A stretch of 64,000 bases of DNA, taken from assembly GCF_026274175.1 (NCBI RefSeq), contig NZ_JAPHNL010000310.1, forward strand, positions 1 through 64,000. Direction: 5' to 3'. Of the stretch, positions 1 through 8,100 are shown piece after piece. Both the position numbers and the translations under genes were made by a program. The stretch is from Streptomyces beihaiensis (GTDB taxonomy: Bacteria; Actinomycetota; Actinomycetes; Streptomycetales; Streptomycetaceae). Numbering within the stretch: position 1 is the stretch's first letter; each line of letters begins with the position of its first letter. The notes beneath the pieces were generated by a model. That model had not been told where the DNA came from. It did not search any database and saw nothing but the letters and a program-made list of their open reading frames with translations.

Positions 1-1
1 G

Positions 2-1492
2 CCGCCGCCGCCCGGTGCCGGGCGGCGCCGCTCGAAGCAGAAGAAGAAGTCGAAGGTCGGCAAGATCCTCGGCTGGACGGCCGGCTCGCTCGCGTTCGTG
101 GTGATCGCCGTGGCGGGCGCCGGATACCTCTACTACGAGCACCTGAACAGCAACATCACCACGCAGGACGTCGTCGGCGCCAAGAACGGCTTCGACAAGG
201 ACAAGGCGTTCAACATCCTGATCATCGGCACCGACAAACGCACCGGCAAGGGCAACGAGGGCTACGGCGACAAGGGCAGCGTCGGCCACGCCGACACCAA
301 CGTGCTGCTGCACGTCTCCAAGGACCGTACGAACGCGACCGCGCTGAGCATCCCGCGCGACCTGATCGTGAACGTGCCGGACTGCCAGGTGAAGGAGAAG
401 GACGGGACGCTCAGGACCATCCCGGGCACGGACGACGTCCGCTTCAACACCAGTCTGGGCCAGGAGGGCCGGGACCCGGGCTGCACGATGAAGACCGTCA
501 AGGAGGTCACGGGCATCACCGTCGACCACTTCATGATGGCCGACTTCAACGCGGTCAAGCAGCTGTCCACGGCGGTCGGCGGTGTCCAGGTCTGCGTCGC
601 CCACGCGGTGGACGACCCGAAATCGCACCTGAAGCTCCCCAAGGGCAAGAGCATCGTCAAGGGCGAGCAGGCGCTGGCCTTCGTCCGTACCCGGCACAGT
701 TTCGGCAACCACGGCGACCTCGACCGCATCAAGGTGCAGCAGCAGTTCCTCGGCTCCCTCGCGCGCAAGATGAGTTCGAGCGACACCCTCACCAGCCCGA
801 CCAAGCTGACCAGCCTCGCCGAGACCGCGACCAAGGCGCTCACGGTCGACAAGGGCATAGGCAGCCTCAACAAACTCAAGGACATCGCCCTGGAGTTGAA
901 GAAGGTTCCGCCGAAGAACCTGTCGTTCACGACCGTCCCGGTACTCGACAACCCGGCCGACGGCAAGATCCACAAGACGGTCATCGTGAACCCGACGGCC
1001 GCGCCACCGATCTTCGACGCGATCAAGAACGACGTGTCGCTGACGCAGACGAAGAAGCAACAGCAGCAGAAGCAGAAGGCCGCCGACGCCGCCAAGCTCA
1101 AGGGGTCGATGTCGTCCGCCCACGACGTGCGCGTCGACATCTACAACGGCAGCGACACCACCGGCGCCGCGCAGGCCACGCTCACCTGGCTGCAGAACTC
1201 CGAGGGCGTGGTCAAGTCGAGCCAGTTGGGCAACGCGCCCAAGCAGAAGAAGACGTCGCTGGAGTACTCGCCCGACCAGGCGGACCAGGCACGGCGGCTG
1301 GCCAAGATCATGGACCTGCCCGGCTCCGCGCTGAAGCCCGGCAAGAGCGAGACCAACGACCAGGGGCTGCCTGCGATCAAGCTCGTACTCGGCGCGGACT
1401 ACGCGGGGCCCGGGGAGCCCCTGAGCAACGGTCCGGTGAAGGCTCCGGACGTGGACAAGACCACGGCTGACAAAACGGTGTGCGCCAGCTGA
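2..1492 (+). CDS. LCP family glycopolymer ligase (LCP1), 5' end outside window
   Basis: LytR-CpsA-Psr proteins attach teichoic acid or other glycopolymers to peptidoglycan on the outer face of the membrane. The open frame enters from the window edge, so the true start lies upstream and 496 residues are visible. A basic cytoplasmic stretch (RRRSKQKKKSK) is followed by one membrane segment near visible residues 22-45. The LCP domain follows, with FNILIIGTDKR, the SIPRDL segment and the late Arg in DRIKVQQQF. A LytR C-terminal domain covers about the last 110 residues, starting near VDIYNGSD. The segment GAGYLYYEHLNSNI is repeated in the next gene, so the two are recent duplicates. Which glycopolymer is transferred cannot be told from sequence. 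Confidence 0.93.
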   Translation, partial: PPPPGAGRRRSKQKKKSKVGKILGWTAGSLAFVVIAVAGAGYLYYEHLNSNITTQDVVGAKNGFDKDKAFNILIIGTDKRTGKGNEGYGDKGSVGHADTNVLLHVSKDRTNATALSIPRDLIVNVPDCQVKEKDGTLRTIPGTDDVRFNTSLGQEGRDPGCTMKTVKEVTGITVDHFMMADFNAVKQLSTAVGGVQVCVAHAVDDPKSHLKLPKGKSIVKGEQALAFVRTRHSFGNHGDLDRIKVQQQFLGSLARKMSSSDTLTSPTKLTSLAETATKALTVDKGIGSLNKLKDIALELKKVPPKNLSFTTVPVLDNPADGKIHKTVIVNPTAAPPIFDAIKNDVSLTQTKKQQQQKQKAADAAKLKGSMSSAHDVRVDIYNGSDTTGAAQATLTWLQNSEGVVKSSQLGNAPKQKKTSLEYSPDQADQARRLAKIMDLPGSALKPGKSETNDQGLPAIKLVLGADYAGPGEPLSNGPVKAPDVDKTTADKTVCAS

Positions 1493-1601
1493 CGAAGCTG
1501 TTGCGCCGTCTGACCAACCTCGGCCGCCTCTCGACTGTCTAACCCTGTGACAGCGAGGGCGGCCGAGCCATGGGGGCACGGCGGGGAGGGCGGGGAAAGA
1601 C

Positions 1602-3317
1602 ATGGGGCGAGGCGGCATACGCACAGGCGCCGCACGGACCGGGCGGGCGGATGCGCCGCCGGGCACACCGGCGTCGCACGCCGGTGAACCGGGCTGGGAG
1701 GCGAGCCGGTACGAGGACGGGGGCGGGCGGGGGCCCTCCGGCTCCCACAAGGCGTCGCCGCCGGGCGGCGGAGGACGCGGCCACCGCGGCGGGCACCGGC
1801 GCGGCGGGGACCGGCGGCGCCGGGGCCGAATACTGGGCTGGACCGCGGGCGTGCTCGCGTTCCTCGTCATCGGCACGGCGGGCGCCGGATATCTCTACTA
1901 CGAGCACCTGAACAGCAACATCCAGACGGGCAAGCTCAACCTCGGTGACCACCAGATCGCCAAGCCCAAGCCGAACGCGGCGGGCCAGACCCCGCTGAAC
2001 ATCCTCCTGATCGGCTCCGACGCCCGCGACACGAAGGAGAACCAGAAGCTGGGTGGGGCGAAGAACACGTTCGGCGGCGCGGCGCGGGCCGACGTGCAGA
2101 TGCTGGTGCACCTGTCGGCGGACCGCAGCAACATGTCGGTGGTGAGCATTCCACGCGACACCCTGATCAAACTGCCCAAGTGCACCGATCCGAAGACCGG
2201 GAAGGTGTACCCGGCGACCTCCACGCCGAAGATGGCGAACGAGTCGCTGACCCGCGGCGGTCCTGGTTGCACCGTCGCCACGTGGGAGTCGTTCACCGGC
2301 ATCCACATCGACCACTACATCATGGTCGACTTCGCCGGCGTGGTCTCGATGGCCGACGCGATCGGCGGCGTACCGGTCTGTGTCGACGCCAACATCTACT
2401 CCAGGGACCGCAACGGGCACGGCTCGGGCCTGAGGCTGAAGAAGGGCACGACGTCCGTGAAGGGCCTGCAGGCTCTCCAGTGGCTGCGGACCCGCTACGG
2501 CTTCGAGGACGGCACCGACATCGCGCGCGCCAAGGCACAGCACATGTACATGAGCTCGATGGAACGCCAGATGCGCAAGAACGCGACCTTCAGCCACCCC
2601 GGCAAGCTGCGCGAGCTCGCCGAGCAGGCGACGCGGTCGCTCCACGTCGACGACGGCCTGCACACCGTCAAGAAGCTCTACGACCTGACCAACGAGCTGA
2701 AGAAACCCAAGCCGAGCCGCATCACCATGACGACGATGCCGTTCGTGTACGTGGGCGAGCGCGTCGCCCCGAAGCCCGGCGACGCCGAGAAGCTGTTCCG
2801 GCTCGTGCGCGACGACATCCCGCTCGACGGCAAGGGCCTGAAGAAAAAGAAGAGCGACGACGCGCAGGTCTCCGACGACCCGGCGGCGCCCGCCGCGCAG
2901 ATCGGCGTGCAGGTGCGCAACGGCACGCGTACGGCGACCACCGCCGCGGTGCCCAGGCGTGCCTCGCGGGTGGCGCGGGTGCTCGTCGGCAAGGGCTACA
3001 CCCGTGCCGCGGCCGACCAGTCGGGCTCGGTCGCCCAGGAGCGTACGCAGATCCTCTTCCCCTCGAAGGACCTGGAGGGCGACGCGCAGAAAGTCGCCAA
3101 GTCCCTGGGGATTCCGCTGGGTTCGGTGAAACAGTCGACGGACGTGTCCGGGGTGACGCTGATCGTGGGCGCCGACTGGACGACCGGCGACAGCTACCCG
3201 AAGGACGCCGCCGCGAAGGACACCGCGGACGACGACAAGGCGCCCAAGTCGGACCAGACCATCAACGGCGCCGACGGCTCCAAGTGCATGCACGTGCAGC
3301 CGGGCTACACCTGGTAG
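1602..3317 (+). CDS. LCP family glycopolymer ligase (LCP2)
   Basis: A second LCP protein of 571 residues. Residues 1-77 are a Gly/Arg/Pro-rich cytoplasmic tail, a membrane segment lies at about 78-100, the catalytic LCP domain at about 130-360 (LNILLIGSDARD, SIPRDTLI, DIARAKAQ), and a LytR C-terminal domain at about 430-525. The start is the first in-frame ATG, preceded by G-rich sequence. It follows LCP1 after 109 bases on the same strand and could be cotranscribed. Family role: ligation of lipid-linked glycopolymer to cell wall. Identity with LCP1 around the membrane segment supports tandem duplication. Confidence 0.93.
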   Translation: MGRGGIRTGAARTGRADAPPGTPASHAGEPGWEASRYEDGGGRGPSGSHKASPPGGGGRGHRGGHRRGGDRRRRGRILGWTAGVLAFLVIGTAGAGYLYYEHLNSNIQTGKLNLGDHQIAKPKPNAAGQTPLNILLIGSDARDTKENQKLGGAKNTFGGAARADVQMLVHLSADRSNMSVVSIPRDTLIKLPKCTDPKTGKVYPATSTPKMANESLTRGGPGCTVATWESFTGIHIDHYIMVDFAGVVSMADAIGGVPVCVDANIYSRDRNGHGSGLRLKKGTTSVKGLQALQWLRTRYGFEDGTDIARAKAQHMYMSSMERQMRKNATFSHPGKLRELAEQATRSLHVDDGLHTVKKLYDLTNELKKPKPSRITMTTMPFVYVGERVAPKPGDAEKLFRLVRDDIPLDGKGLKKKKSDDAQVSDDPAAPAAQIGVQVRNGTRTATTAAVPRRASRVARVLVGKGYTRAAADQSGSVAQERTQILFPSKDLEGDAQKVAKSLGIPLGSVKQSTDVSGVTLIVGADWTTGDSYPKDAAAKDTADDDKAPKSDQTINGADGSKCMHVQPGYTW

Positions 3318-3329
3318 CCCGGCCGCGGG

Positions 3330-4388
3330 TCAGTTGGCGGTGGCCTCGCGCCGCACGGCGGGGCGGCGCGAGGCGATGACCTTCTTGGCGAGGGACTTGG
3401 GGCTGGTCAGAAAGCCCCAGCCCCACGACATGTGCATCGTCGCGAGCGCCACGGGGATCTGCGCGCGAGCCTTGAGCGCCAGCCCCTTGCCCGCGGGCAG
3501 CGAACCCGCGGCGATGGCCGCGAGGTAGCCGCCGGGGACCACGAAGCCCCACGGGGTGAGCGCCGCGCCGACGACCAGACCGGCCGCGATGGCGCACACC
3601 GCGGTCGGCGGGGCGAGGTAGCGCAGGTTGATGGAGCCGGAGTGGTAGCGGGCGACGACGTGGCGCCAACGGCCGTAGTTCCTGTACTGCTTGGCCAGCT
3701 CCCTGACGGAGGGGCGGGGCCGGTAGGAGACCTTCAGCTCGGGCGAGAACCAGATGAGGCCGCCCGCCTCGCGGATGCGGAAGTTCAGCTCCCAGTCCTG
3801 GGCGCGGATGAACTCCTCGTTGTAGCCGCCCTGCTGCTCAAGGGCCTCGCGGCGGAACACCCCCAGGTAGACCGTCTCGGCCTGCTGCGCCTCGCCTCCG
3901 GTGTGGAACGCGGCGTTGCCGACGCCGATCTTCGACGTCATGGCGGCGGCGACGGCCTGCTCCCAGGCGTTGGTGCCCTGGGCGTGCATGATGCCGCCGA
4001 CGTTCATGGCGCCGGTCTCCTCCAGGAGGCGGACGGCGGTGGCGATGTAGCCGGGCGAGAGCGCGGCGTGGCCGTCGACGCGGACCACGACCGGGTGGCG
4101 GGATGCCTTGATCGCGGCGTTCAGCGCGGCGGGGGTGCGGCCCGTCGGGTTGGGCACCGTGTGCACGCGCGAGTCCTCGGCGACGAGCTGTGCGGCGATC
4201 TCGTCCGTACGGTCGGTGGACGGGCCGAGGGCGACCACGACCTCCATCTCGCCGCCGTACTCCTGCGCCAGGATCGCCTCGACGGCCTCCCGCAGGTGCC
4301 GCTCCTCGTTGAGGACGGGCATGATCACGGAGACCGGCGGGAGCTGCCCGTCGCTGTTCGTGTTCTGGGTGTCCATCTCGTCTTTCAC
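3330..4388 (-). CDS. Family 2 glycosyltransferase, membrane-associated
   Basis: A 352-residue GT-A fold glycosyltransferase. The N-terminal nucleotide-sugar domain starts with VSVIMPVLNEE, has the acidic metal-binding segment RVDGHAALS, and the acceptor-side AQDWELNFRIREAGG motif. The C-terminal third has hydrophobic stretches around YLAPPTAVCAIAAGLVVG that probably anchor it to the membrane. It is convergent with LCP2 (12 bases between stops) and divergent from LCP3. With LCP genes on both sides, a role in building the glycopolymer that the LCP enzymes transfer is a reasonable inference. GTG at 4388 is used; ATG at 4376 is an alternative, and neither has a strong ribosome binding site. Confidence 0.88.
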   Translation of the reverse strand: MKDEMDTQNTNSDGQLPPVSVIMPVLNEERHLREAVEAILAQEYGGEMEVVVALGPSTDRTDEIAAQLVAEDSRVHTVPNPTGRTPAALNAAIKASRHPVVVRVDGHAALSPGYIATAVRLLEETGAMNVGGIMHAQGTNAWEQAVAAAMTSKIGVGNAAFHTGGEAQQAETVYLGVFRREALEQQGGYNEEFIRAQDWELNFRIREAGGLIWFSPELKVSYRPRPSVRELAKQYRNYGRWRHVVARYHSGSINLRYLAPPTAVCAIAAGLVVGAALTPWGFVVPGGYLAAIAAGSLPAGKGLALKARAQIPVALATMHMSWGWGFLTSPKSLAKKVIASRRPAVRREATAN

Positions 4389-4554
4389 GGCCGGGGGTCC
4401 GGGGGCGTCCCCCGGAGAGTGCAGCGTCGCGGGTCACGTTACCGCTAATGGGGGATCCGGACGCGCGCCGCCCGCCGCGCTACCACGATCGGGAGATCGT
4501 ATCGGCCTACGGTGCTCACGATCCGCCGCCCGCCCGCCACGCGAGGTGTCCCCC

Positions 4555-6066
4555 GTGCCCACGCCGCCCCGCTCCCCCGCCCGTCCGCCGCGGCCGCCCC
4601 GGCCGCCGCGCCCCCCGCGGTCTCAGGGATCGGGCCAGGTCCGCCGCCCGGTCGGTCCGCCGCGCCGCAGACGGCCCCGGTGGGCGATGCGGGTGGCGAC
4701 GACGTTCTCGGTGACGGTGCTGGCCGCGGCGGGCATCGGGCACGCGCTCGTCAGCGGCATCGACTCGGGCATCCACCGGATCGACCCGTTCCACGACATG
4801 AAGAACCGCCCGGCGGCCGGGCACGGCATGAACCTGCTGGTCGTGGGCGTGGACGACCGCGACAAGATCACGCCGCGGGAGAAGCGGAAGTACCGGCTCG
4901 GCGGCGCCCCCTGTCACTGCACGGACACGCTGATGATCGTGCACATCTCGGCCGCCCACGACCGGGCCTCCGTCGTCTCGCTGCCCCGCGACTCCTTCGC
5001 GCAGCTGCCCGCGCACACCGACCGCACCACCGGCCGGAAGCACCACACACACCCGGCGAAGATCAACGCGGCGTACGCGGAGGGCGGCCCGCGCCTGACC
5101 GTGCGTACGGTCGAGAAGATGACCAATGTGAAGATCGACCACTACCTGGAGGTCGACTTCACCAGCTTCATGAAGACGGTCGACGTGCTCGGCGGCGTCA
5201 AGGTGTGCACCGAGCGGCGCCTCAAGGACTCCTACACGGGTCTCGACCTGAGCCCCGGCACCCACCTGCTGAGCGGTGGTCAGGCGCTGCAGTACGTACG
5301 GTCCCGGCACGCGGACGGCTCCAGCGACCTGGGGCGGATGCGGCGCCAGCAGAAGTTCCTGGCCTCGCTGATCGCGAAGACGACGTCGTCCGGGGTGCTG
5401 CTCAACCCGGTCAAGTTCCGCGAGGTCGCCTCCACGCTCCTGAAGTCCGTCCGGGCCGACCGCGGGTTCGGCACGGACCAGCTGGTCGACCTGGCGCGGG
5501 CCATGCGGAACTTCTCACCGTCGTCGTCGGAGTTCGCGACCGTGCCCATCAGCGACCTCAGCTTCCCGGTGAAGGGCATCGGCTCGACCGTGAAGTGGGA
5601 CGACAAGAAGGCCGCGAAGCTGTTCCAGGCCCTGCGCGACGACAAACCGCTGGCCGTGCACCGGGCGCACCGGAGGACGACACCGGTGGAGGTGGCGCCG
5701 AAGCAGATCCGCGTCCAGGTGGAGAACGCGACGAAGACGGCGGGGCTCGGCCGCAAGGCGGACGCCGCGCTGCGCACGACGGGGTTCCGCACGACGGGGC
5801 TGCCCCGCAACGCCACCGCCTCGGCCGCCGCCGCGGCCGGGCGGCCCGCGCACACGACAGTGCTGTACGACCCGCGCTGGGACCGCTCGGCCAAGTCGCT
5901 GGCGGCCGCGCTGCCGGGCGCGCGGCTGAAGGCGGTCAAGGGGCAGGGCGCCACGATGACGGTGCTGGTGGGCACGGACTACAAGGGTGTACGTGCCGTG
6001 CGGGCCAAGGAGGCGAACCAGGGCGAGTTCGGCACGGTCACCGGGGACCAGGTGACCTGTGGCTGA
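4555..6066 (+). CDS. LCP family glycopolymer ligase (LCP3)
   Basis: An LCP protein of about 503 residues. GTG at 4555 is chosen because GAGG at 4543-4546 sits eight bases upstream; GTG at 4546 and ATG at 4687 are also in frame. A Pro/Arg-rich cytoplasmic tail precedes a membrane segment (TTFSVTVLAAAGIGHALV). The LCP domain contains MNLLVVGVDDRD, SLPRDSFA and YVRSRHADG; a LytR C-terminal domain begins near IRVQVENATKT. It is more diverged from LCP1 and LCP2 than they are from each other. Predicted role: transfer of a lipid-linked polymer to the wall. The gene is transcribed away from the glycosyltransferase gene. Confidence 0.9.
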   Translation: MPTPPRSPARPPRPPRPPRPPRSQGSGQVRRPVGPPRRRRPRWAMRVATTFSVTVLAAAGIGHALVSGIDSGIHRIDPFHDMKNRPAAGHGMNLLVVGVDDRDKITPREKRKYRLGGAPCHCTDTLMIVHISAAHDRASVVSLPRDSFAQLPAHTDRTTGRKHHTHPAKINAAYAEGGPRLTVRTVEKMTNVKIDHYLEVDFTSFMKTVDVLGGVKVCTERRLKDSYTGLDLSPGTHLLSGGQALQYVRSRHADGSSDLGRMRRQQKFLASLIAKTTSSGVLLNPVKFREVASTLLKSVRADRGFGTDQLVDLARAMRNFSPSSSEFATVPISDLSFPVKGIGSTVKWDDKKAAKLFQALRDDKPLAVHRAHRRTTPVEVAPKQIRVQVENATKTAGLGRKADAALRTTGFRTTGLPRNATASAAAAAGRPAHTTVLYDPRWDRSAKSLAAALPGARLKAVKGQGATMTVLVGTDYKGVRAVRAKEANQGEFGTVTGDQVTCG

Positions 6067-6088
6067 TCGCCCGCCCGGCGCCCGCTCC

Positions 6089-6135
6089 GGGGGCTCAGCC
6101 CCGCCGCCCCGCTCCTCAAGCGTCGGAGGGGCTTG
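6089..6135. repeat. Streptomyces-type intergenic palindromic repeat, copy A
   Basis: GGGGGCTCAGCCCC (6089-6102) is followed by a second stem, CTCC...GGAGGGGCTTGA, ending at 6135. A close copy lies at 30888-30934. The element sits between convergent genes, contains the thioesterase stop codon at 6116-6118, and can form two RNA hairpins on either strand, so it probably acts as a bidirectional terminator. Confidence 0.6.
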
Positions 6136-6685
6136 ATTCTGCCGCCCGGAGCTCCTTGATGGCCCGGCGGCGCGCCAACCGGTGCTGGCGCCGGATCTGG
6201 GCCTCCTGATACCGCCGCCGGTCACGGTCGGTCTCGGGCAGCACCGGCGGCACGCTGCGCGGTTTGCCGTCGGCGTCCACCGCGGCGAAGACCAGGTAGG
6301 CGGAGCCGACCTGCTGGGCGGGGGTCGACTCGTTCCACCGCTCGGCCAGGACCCGCACGCCGATCTCCATCGAGGTGCGCCCGGTCCAGTTCACCTGGGC
6401 CTTCACGTGAACAAGGTCACCGACGCGCACCGGCTCCAGGAACGCCATCTCGTCCATGGAGGCGGTCACGGCGGGCCCGCCGGAGTGCCGGCCGGCCACG
6501 GCGCCCGCGGCGTCGTCGACCAGTTTCATGATCACGCCGCCGTGCACGGTGCCCAGGAGATTGGTGTCGGCGTGCGTCATGATGTGCGACAACGTGGTAC
6601 GGGAAGCGGACGTCGGCTTTCCCGGGATCTCGCCGGGGGCATCGCCCGGAATTTCGGTTTCGGCGTCGCGGGCGTGGTCTGTCAT
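6116..6685 (-). CDS. Hotdog-fold acyl-CoA thioesterase
   Basis: A 189-residue single-hotdog thioesterase of the cytosolic long-chain acyl-CoA hydrolase (YciA/ACOT7-like) group, which hydrolyses acyl-CoA to free acid and CoA. The segment HTDANLLGTVHGGVIMKLVD, written here as ADTNLLGTVHGGVIMKLVDD, carries the active-site helix and catalytic Asp; TASMDEMAFLEPVRVGDLV is the conserved second strand region. The C-terminal tail is highly basic. ATG at 6685 is chosen because the upstream frame extension is not conserved-looking sequence and overlaps the promoter region of LCP4. It is divergent from LCP4 (119-base gap) and convergent with LCP3. The in vivo substrate is unknown. Confidence 0.9.
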   Translation of the reverse strand: MTDHARDAETEIPGDAPGEIPGKPTSASRTTLSHIMTHADTNLLGTVHGGVIMKLVDDAAGAVAGRHSGGPAVTASMDEMAFLEPVRVGDLVHVKAQVNWTGRTSMEIGVRVLAERWNESTPAQQVGSAYLVFAAVDADGKPRSVPPVLPETDRDRRRYQEAQIRRQHRLARRRAIKELRAAESSPSDA

Positions 6686-6804
6686 GCCAACCACCCTATG
6701 CGCGTCCGGCGCGCGTCCGGATTGTGTCAGCTCTGCAACAGCCCTGGTGTGATTCCCCACCCGCTCTTGTCGGGCGCACAGGCGTGCCCTGCACACTGGG
6801 CCAC

Positions 6805-8100
6805 ATGAACGAGTGGCCCGATGGGTGGAGCGACAGGCAGAGCGGCGGCGGTGGCCGGGGCGGCTACGGCCGTGGCAGCGCGAACGCGCGCCCTGAGGGC
6901 GCGCGTGTCATGCCGCACGTGCAGCGGCAGCGGTCCGTACCCCCGCAGCCGCCCGCGTACGACGACGGCTACGGCGAGTACGGGAACGGCCCCGGCAACA
7001 CGTACGACAGCGGCTACAACACGGGCCAGGTCTACGGCCAGCCCGGCCGCGGCCACCACCCGCGCGGCGGCGACGGCGGCGACGGCTACGGGCCGCCGAC
7101 CGGCCGCCCGGCGCGCACGCCGAACTGGGGCAGGCGGATCAAGTGGACCGCCGTCACCCTGGTCACGGTCGTCGCGGTGACGGGCGTCGCCACGTACTTC
7201 TGGGCCGACTCCAAGCTGCACCGGGACGTCGACCTGTCCAAGGTGATAGACCGGCCCGCCGCGGGCAAGGGCACGAACTACCTGATCGTCGGTACCGACA
7301 GCCGCAAGGGCATGACCGCCGCGCAGGAGAAGGAGCTGCACACCGGCTCCGCCGAGGGCAAGCGCACGGACACGATGATGATCCTGCACGTCGGCGACAA
7401 CGGCGACACGCTCGTCTCGCTGCCGCGCGACTCGAACGTGACGATCCCCAGCTACAAGGGCGCCGAGTCCGGGAAGATGTACCCGAACACCGGCCGCCAG
7501 ACCAAGCTGAACGCCGCGTACGCGGAGGACGGCGCCCCGCTGCTCGTACGCACGGTCGAGTACAACACCGGCCTGCACATCGACCACTACGCGGAGATCG
7601 GCTTCACCGGGTTCGCCGACATCGTCGACGCGGTCGGCGGGGTCGAGATGAACCTGAAGAAGGGCTTCAAGGACAAGTGGTCCGGCGCCGACTTCAAGGC
7701 GGGCAAGCAGACCCTCAACGGCAAGCAGGCGCTCGCCTTCGTCCGTACCCGGCACGCGTTCGCCGCGAGCGACCTGCAGCGCACCAAGAACCAGCAGGCG
7801 TTCCTCGCGGCGCTCGCCCACAAGGTGTCGTCGCCGTCGACGGTGATGAACCCGTTCAAGCTCTACCCGACGATGGGCGCGGGCCTCGACTCCCTGGTCG
7901 TCGACAAGGACATGAGCCTGTGGGACCTGGGGTCGATGTTCATGGCGATGAAGTCGGTCAACGGCGGTGACGGCACGTCCATGAACATGCCGCTCAACGG
8001 TCACATCGGCGGCAACCTGCTGTGGGACAAGGCCAAGGTCAAGCAGCTCGTCCAGCAGTTCAACGCCGACGAGAGGGTCACCGTCACCAGCAACAGCTAG
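6805..8100 (+). CDS. LCP family protein without LytR_C domain (LCP4)
   Basis: The fourth LCP paralogue, 431 residues. The cytoplasmic N-terminus is Gly/Tyr/Gln-rich (NEWPDGWSDRQSGGGG onward), followed by a membrane segment near 115-135 (WTAVTLVTVVAVTGVATYFW). The LCP domain has TNYLIVGTDSRKG, SLPRDSNV and AFVRTRHAF. Unlike LCP1-3, it ends soon after the LCP domain, with no LytR C-terminal domain. Start ATG at 6805; a longer in-frame extension to 6724 would run into the divergent promoter region. The last four bases (CTAG, 8097-8100) are shared with the stop of the opposing dehydrogenase gene. Confidence 0.92.
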   Translation: MNEWPDGWSDRQSGGGGRGGYGRGSANARPEGARVMPHVQRQRSVPPQPPAYDDGYGEYGNGPGNTYDSGYNTGQVYGQPGRGHHPRGGDGGDGYGPPTGRPARTPNWGRRIKWTAVTLVTVVAVTGVATYFWADSKLHRDVDLSKVIDRPAAGKGTNYLIVGTDSRKGMTAAQEKELHTGSAEGKRTDTMMILHVGDNGDTLVSLPRDSNVTIPSYKGAESGKMYPNTGRQTKLNAAYAEDGAPLLVRTVEYNTGLHIDHYAEIGFTGFADIVDAVGGVEMNLKKGFKDKWSGADFKAGKQTLNGKQALAFVRTRHAFAASDLQRTKNQQAFLAALAHKVSSPSTVMNPFKLYPTMGAGLDSLVVDKDMSLWDLGSMFMAMKSVNGGDGTSMNMPLNGHIGGNLLWDKAKVKQLVQQFNADERVTVTSNS

